A model generated the notes under the pieces. That model searched no databases. It was not told where the DNA came from and saw only the letters and a list, made by a program, of their open reading frames with translations. The translations under genes were made by a program, and so were the position numbers. DNA of 8,166 nt. Origin: Bacteroidales bacterium (lineage in GTDB: Bacteria; Bacteroidota; Bacteroidia; Bacteroidales; ML635J-15). The stretch spans positions 1 to 8,166 of the forward strand of contig JAQVGK010000136.1 in assembly GCA_028696755.1 (NCBI GenBank), written 5' to 3'. Numbering within the stretch: the stretch's first letter is position 1; every line of letters begins with the position of its first letter. Of this stretch, positions 5,348 through 8,166 are shown piece by piece.

Positions 5348-6586
5348 TTAGTTCTTTTTGTAAACAATAGACACCAAAGTCTTATCGTCGCCACCCATGT
5401 TAATGGTTAAACCATAAGGTTTATCTGCAGGGATTTCGATTTGATTTCCACCAGCTTTTCCCGTAAGTTGTTCCCAAATTGTTACAGCTTGATGCACTCC
5501 AGTTGCTCCAGTTGGGTGTCCCCATCCAACAAGTCCGCCAGTTGTATTGACTGGAATTTTTCCATTGCGAGCAGTATTTCCGTCGGCTACAAATTGAGCC
5601 CCTTTACCATATTCGGCAAATCCAATAGCTTCAAGAGCAAGAATGCCAGCGATAGTGAAGCAATCGTGCAATTCAATTGTAGCTAAATCGTCTTTGGTAA
5701 TTTTTGCCATTTCAAAAGCTTTTTTAACAGCTACGGCAGTTGTGTCGAGTTTTGTATGATCAGCAGGAGGAGCAGTTATGTCATTAACAGCCATTCCAAT
5801 TCCGATAACTTCAACAGCATCTTTTGGGTTTATACCGCATCTTTTTAATCCTTCTTCCGACATAATTGCTATTGCAGATGCTCCGTCAGAAACTTTTGAG
5901 CAGTCGAAAACATTAAGGTTGTCAACAAATGATCTGCCGTTAGGCTTTGTCATACCAACAGCCAATGGATCGGCGTTAGTATTGTGGAATTCTTGAGCAG
6001 TTGGACATAGGCGAGCGTTTTCAATAGCATTTTTATACCATGTTGCCATACCTTGACGAGTGTAGTCGTAACCAAACTTTTCGTAATATTTGCCAGCTCT
6101 GTCGCTGAATTTTCCAGGGAAAAAGTGAGCATGTCCGTCTTTACGTTCCTTTGCCCAACCTGCACAAGCAAGGATGTCGGCGCCATAAACAGCTTTGACA
6201 GTGTTTTGAACTTCGATACCGATAGCGATAACAACATCAGCAGTCTCGGCTAGAACGGACTTGATGCCTGTAGCTAATGCAAGAGCGCCAGATGCGCAAG
6301 CACCTTCGGTTCTGATTGCAGGTTTATATTTTAAACCTTCGTCAATCATTGGGAAAAATCCTTCGAGGTTACCTTGATTATTATATTTTGCTGCGATAAA
6401 GTTTCCTACAACGCATTCGTCAACATTAGCAGCGCCGCCAATTTGTTGAAGAACCGCCTGACCAGCTTCTTTCATATATTCTTCGAGTCCTGGACGCGCT
6501 TTTTTAGGGTTAAACTCTTTTCTGCCGGAACCCATAGAGATAGTGTTATAACCGGCAACCATATATATTTTTCTTCTTAATTGCAT
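5348..6586 (-). CDS. Thiolase family protein, SCP2-type (acyl-CoA acetyltransferase)
   Basis: The 412-residue enzyme should cleave 3-ketoacyl-CoA with CoA, or run the reverse Claisen condensation. The nucleophilic cysteine is C97 in TEGACASGALALA (93-105). The second half carries ELHDCFTIAGILALEAIGF (305-323), where H307-D308-C309 is the signature of the SCP2/SCP-x branch that replaces the classical C-terminal CxG cysteine. WGHPTGATG (355-363) gives H357 and NMGGDDKT (396-403) is the C-terminal glycine loop, with no cysteine there. Length is normal for the family (about 390-420). Start: the ATG at 6586 is preceded at 7 bases by a perfect AAGGAGG, so it is preferred to M9 (MVAGYN). The gene begins 17 bases after the dehydrogenase stop and is clearly in its operon. 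Substrate chain length and direction are not readable. The specific function is inferred from the hydratase-dehydrogenase-thiolase order. Confidence 0.9.
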   Translation of the reverse strand: MQLRRKIYMVAGYNTISMGSGRKEFNPKKARPGLEEYMKEAGQAVLQQIGGAANVDECVVGNFIAAKYNNQGNLEGFFPMIDEGLKYKPAIRTEGACASGALALATGIKSVLAETADVVIAIGIEVQNTVKAVYGADILACAGWAKERKDGHAHFFPGKFSDRAGKYYEKFGYDYTRQGMATWYKNAIENARLCPTAQEFHNTNADPLAVGMTKPNGRSFVDNLNVFDCSKVSDGASAIAIMSEEGLKRCGINPKDAVEVIGIGMAVNDITAPPADHTKLDTTAVAVKKAFEMAKITKDDLATIELHDCFTIAGILALEAIGFAEYGKGAQFVADGNTARNGKIPVNTTGGLVGWGHPTGATGVHQAVTIWEQLTGKAGGNQIEIPADKPYGLTINMGGDDKTLVSIVYKKN

Positions 6587-6592
6587 GATAAT

Positions 6593-6600
6593 TCCTCCTT
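6593..6600 (-). promoter_or_regulatory. Strong Shine-Dalgarno for the thiolase
   Basis: AAGGAGGA on the minus strand lies 7 bases before the ATG at 6586 and 3 bases after the stop codon of the preceding gene. It is the only near-perfect Shine-Dalgarno in the window; the other starts have A-rich leaders, as is usual for Bacteroidota. It decides the start codon and suggests efficient re-initiation within the operon. Confidence 0.85.
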
Positions 6601-6603
6601 TAA

Positions 6604-7947
6604 TTAGTTAATGTAATTGTTGATAGGTCCGTAAGCATGGAAAAATCCGGTAAGTAAAACGGTGTTTACATCTTCGGGTTTAAAAGCAACTTTGTCGGAA
6701 ACTAATTTTTCACCGATTTGCTTAGATCTCTTAAGATAATCGTAAGCTAACTTTGAACCCATGTTGGTTTCATTTTTCATTGCAGCAAAATAGTCGGTAA
6801 AAATCTGATCTTTTGCTGGATTTCCAACAACTGCTTTCCAAGGCATGTGACCTTTTGGTAGTGAGCCAAGTTTTTCGTCACATTTTGCAGCAATATCTTC
6901 AACTTTTACATATTGTTTTTTATCAAGATCCCAAATTGCAGTGATGCGGCCTTTCTCATATTTAAGGAATCCGTCTTTCTGCGAACCATCGTGATTTTGT
7001 CCACCCTTCACACCAATTTCCATCATTGTGTCGAGCAGCGGGCTGTGGATAACTTCGTCAGTAACGTGAGGACGCATAACTTTCATGATAAACTGGCAAA
7101 CATCTATTCCAACATAATCGATAAGCTGGAAAATACCCATCGGACGAATCATAAAATCTTGCGAAACTTTATTTACTGTGTAAACAGCTTCGGCAAAACT
7201 CATGTCTTTTTTCAAAGATTCCATTGTGGCCATACCATGAAGTGCATCGCGCATAAAATGTCCGTTTCCGATAAATCCTGCTTTATCATAAGAAGGAACT
7301 TCGATTTTGCGCATATTCTTAATCAAAGTTGTTACAAATTCTGATAACTCTGGTTTTGCTTTTTCACATTTAATAACTTCGACTAATTTCTGAACTGCAG
7401 GAGGATTATAGAAATGAACGCCAAGAACATTTCCATCAAGTTTTGCATTTTCATCAAGATAAGTAATTGGAATTGATGATGTGTTGGTGAAAAACCAAGG
7501 ATCAACTTTAGAATTCTGTTTGATTTGTGAAAACATCTTGATTTTTAGATCAGGGTTTTCGCTTGCTGCCTCGAAAATAATGAGAGATTCGTAAGCCGAT
7601 TCTAAAGTAGTAACAGGACGAATCATGTTCATTACGTCTTTTACATATTCAGCAATGATTTCAGAATTATAGGCTAAATCGGCTCTATCTTTATAAATTG
7701 CACGAAGAGCATTAATTTTTCTTTCGGCTTGTTTTACTAATTGATCCTGAATATACTTCATAAGTCCCGACAGTGCCTTTTGAGAAATGTCAAGTGCATA
7801 TAAAACATAATGATTGTCTTTATTTTCAGGTTTTTTACTTACATCATACATTTCCATAGATGTTAGTAATAGGATACCGCTTCCCATTTTTCCAGCGGCT
7901 CCAAGTACGGTAACGTTTTCTAGTCTGCTGTCGTAATTCATACTCAT
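6604..7947 (-). CDS. 3-hydroxyacyl-CoA dehydrogenase, long variant (447 residues)
   Basis: The enzyme should oxidise 3-hydroxyacyl-CoA to 3-ketoacyl-CoA with NAD, or the reverse. The Rossmann domain opens with TVLGAAGKMGSGI (13-25) and its acidic second-strand residue is D53 (YALDIS). The catalytic stretch is FTNTSSIPIT (153-162), GVHFYNPPAVQKLVEVI (176-192) with H178 and E190, and KAGFIGNGHFM (222-232) with N228. RPMGIFQLIDYVGIDV (268-283) starts the C-terminal helical domain. Two features are odd: the loop is GxxGxxGxG rather than GxGxxGxG, with about ten extra residues before D53, and about 115 residues follow the usual end near GFLKYEKG (326-333). That tail ends in FKPEDVNTVLLTGFFHAYGP (422-441), which looks like a second, degenerate C-terminal-domain motif. 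Typical monofunctional enzymes are about 280-310 residues. The ATG at 7947 follows 61 bp after the hydratase stop; a second ATG at 7941 is possible. Cytoplasmic; operon with the thiolase. Confidence 0.9.
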   Translation of the reverse strand: MSMNYDSRLENVTVLGAAGKMGSGILLLTSMEMYDVSKKPENKDNHYVLYALDISQKALSGLMKYIQDQLVKQAERKINALRAIYKDRADLAYNSEIIAEYVKDVMNMIRPVTTLESAYESLIIFEAASENPDLKIKMFSQIKQNSKVDPWFFTNTSSIPITYLDENAKLDGNVLGVHFYNPPAVQKLVEVIKCEKAKPELSEFVTTLIKNMRKIEVPSYDKAGFIGNGHFMRDALHGMATMESLKKDMSFAEAVYTVNKVSQDFMIRPMGIFQLIDYVGIDVCQFIMKVMRPHVTDEVIHSPLLDTMMEIGVKGGQNHDGSQKDGFLKYEKGRITAIWDLDKKQYVKVEDIAAKCDEKLGSLPKGHMPWKAVVGNPAKDQIFTDYFAAMKNETNMGSKLAYDYLKRSKQIGEKLVSDKVAFKPEDVNTVLLTGFFHAYGPINNYIN

Positions 7948-8008
7948 TTTTATTAGTTTATTTATTAGTTTAAATTTTTGATGAACTATAATTGTTTATT
8001 GTAAATGC

Positions 8009-8166
8009 TTACCAGTTTGGTTTTCTTTTTTCGAGGAATGCAGTCATTCCTTCTTTTGACTCAGGTTTTCCGAAAAGGCAAGAAAATTCTTCAATTTCGA
8101 GACGTGAAGCTTGTTCAAAGCTCATGTCGATACCTTTAACTGTAACTTCCTTAGCTTTTTCAACTG
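8009..8166 (-). CDS. Enoyl-CoA hydratase/isomerase (crotonase) family, C-terminal end only
   Basis: Translation leftward from base 8164 gives 51 residues ending in TAA at 8009-8011; the rest of the gene lies beyond the right edge. The fragment contains GIDMSFEQASRLEIEEFSC (11-29), then LFGKPESKEGMTAFLEKRKP (30-49) and a terminal NW. The pattern F-G-x-x-(E/D)-x-K-E-G-M-x-A-F-L-E-K-R-x-P is the standard C-terminus of crotonase-fold hydratases, where the last helices pack against the neighbouring subunit. The catalytic glutamates are outside the window. Position directly upstream of the dehydrogenase and thiolase fits hydration of 2-enoyl-CoA as the preceding step of the same spiral. An isomerase or another crotonase activity cannot be excluded from the tail alone. 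Confidence 0.9.
   Translation of the reverse strand, partial: VEKAKEVTVKGIDMSFEQASRLEIEEFSCLFGKPESKEGMTAFLEKRKPNW

Noticed and set aside
6913..7344. 143-codon plus-strand frame opposite the dehydrogenase
   Set aside because: Antisense shadow of a strongly supported gene; rich in Cys, His, Asn and Phe as expected from reverse reading of its codons.
7948..8008. Internal promoter before the dehydrogenase
   Set aside because: The 61-bp spacer is A/T-rich and has a duplicated TTATTAGTTTA, but no TAnnTTTG box on the coding strand was found; co-transcription with the hydratase is simpler.

Overview
The window looks like ordinary chromosome from an AT-rich member of the Bacteroidota, probably a Bacteroidales/Marinilabiliales-type anaerobe or facultative organism. 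This assignment is inferred from the protein families, the A-rich leaders that mostly lack a Shine-Dalgarno sequence, a TAnnTTTG-type promoter box, and short intergenic palindromes of the ACCTG(T)CAGGT kind. There is no rRNA, tRNA, CRISPR array, prophage or insertion sequence.

Layout. At the left edge, the plus strand carries the C-terminal 508 residues of a DNA polymerase III alpha-subunit (DnaE) family protein. It ends directly after its OB fold, so it resembles the short accessory/error-prone type more than the full replicative enzyme. All other genes are on the minus strand and converge on it. Read in their own direction, from the right edge leftward, they are: the tail of an enoyl-CoA hydratase; a 447-residue 3-hydroxyacyl-CoA dehydrogenase with an unusual nucleotide-binding loop; an SCP2-type thiolase; an intrinsic terminator; a HEAT-like DNA alkylation repair family protein; a DJ-1/PfpI protein; a spacer of about 180 bp full of repeats; a FabK/nitronate monooxygenase-type flavoprotein; a spacer of about 190 bp with little in it; and a two-gene overlapping module made of a DUF3990 protein (ADP-ribosyltransferase-like) and an uncharacterised 151-residue partner.

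How the genes work together. Hydratase, dehydrogenase and thiolase form the three consecutive steps of a beta-oxidation spiral (or its reverse, as in butyrate-type fermentation) and look like one transcription unit ending at the hairpin at 5168-5200. The alkylation-repair and DJ-1 genes are 42 bp apart and suggest a small damage/stress unit. The DUF3990 pair is the best candidate for something poorly described: a compact, translationally overlapping two-gene cassette, possibly toxin-antitoxin or effector-partner. The repeat-rich spacer at 3597-3780 is the second place worth looking, because it holds a tandem hexamer, a 25-bp palindrome and a copy of a GTCATTGCGAG-like dispersed repeat within 160 bp.

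No gap without a gene exceeds 300 bases. The largest are 2473-2663, 3597-3780 and 5152-5347.
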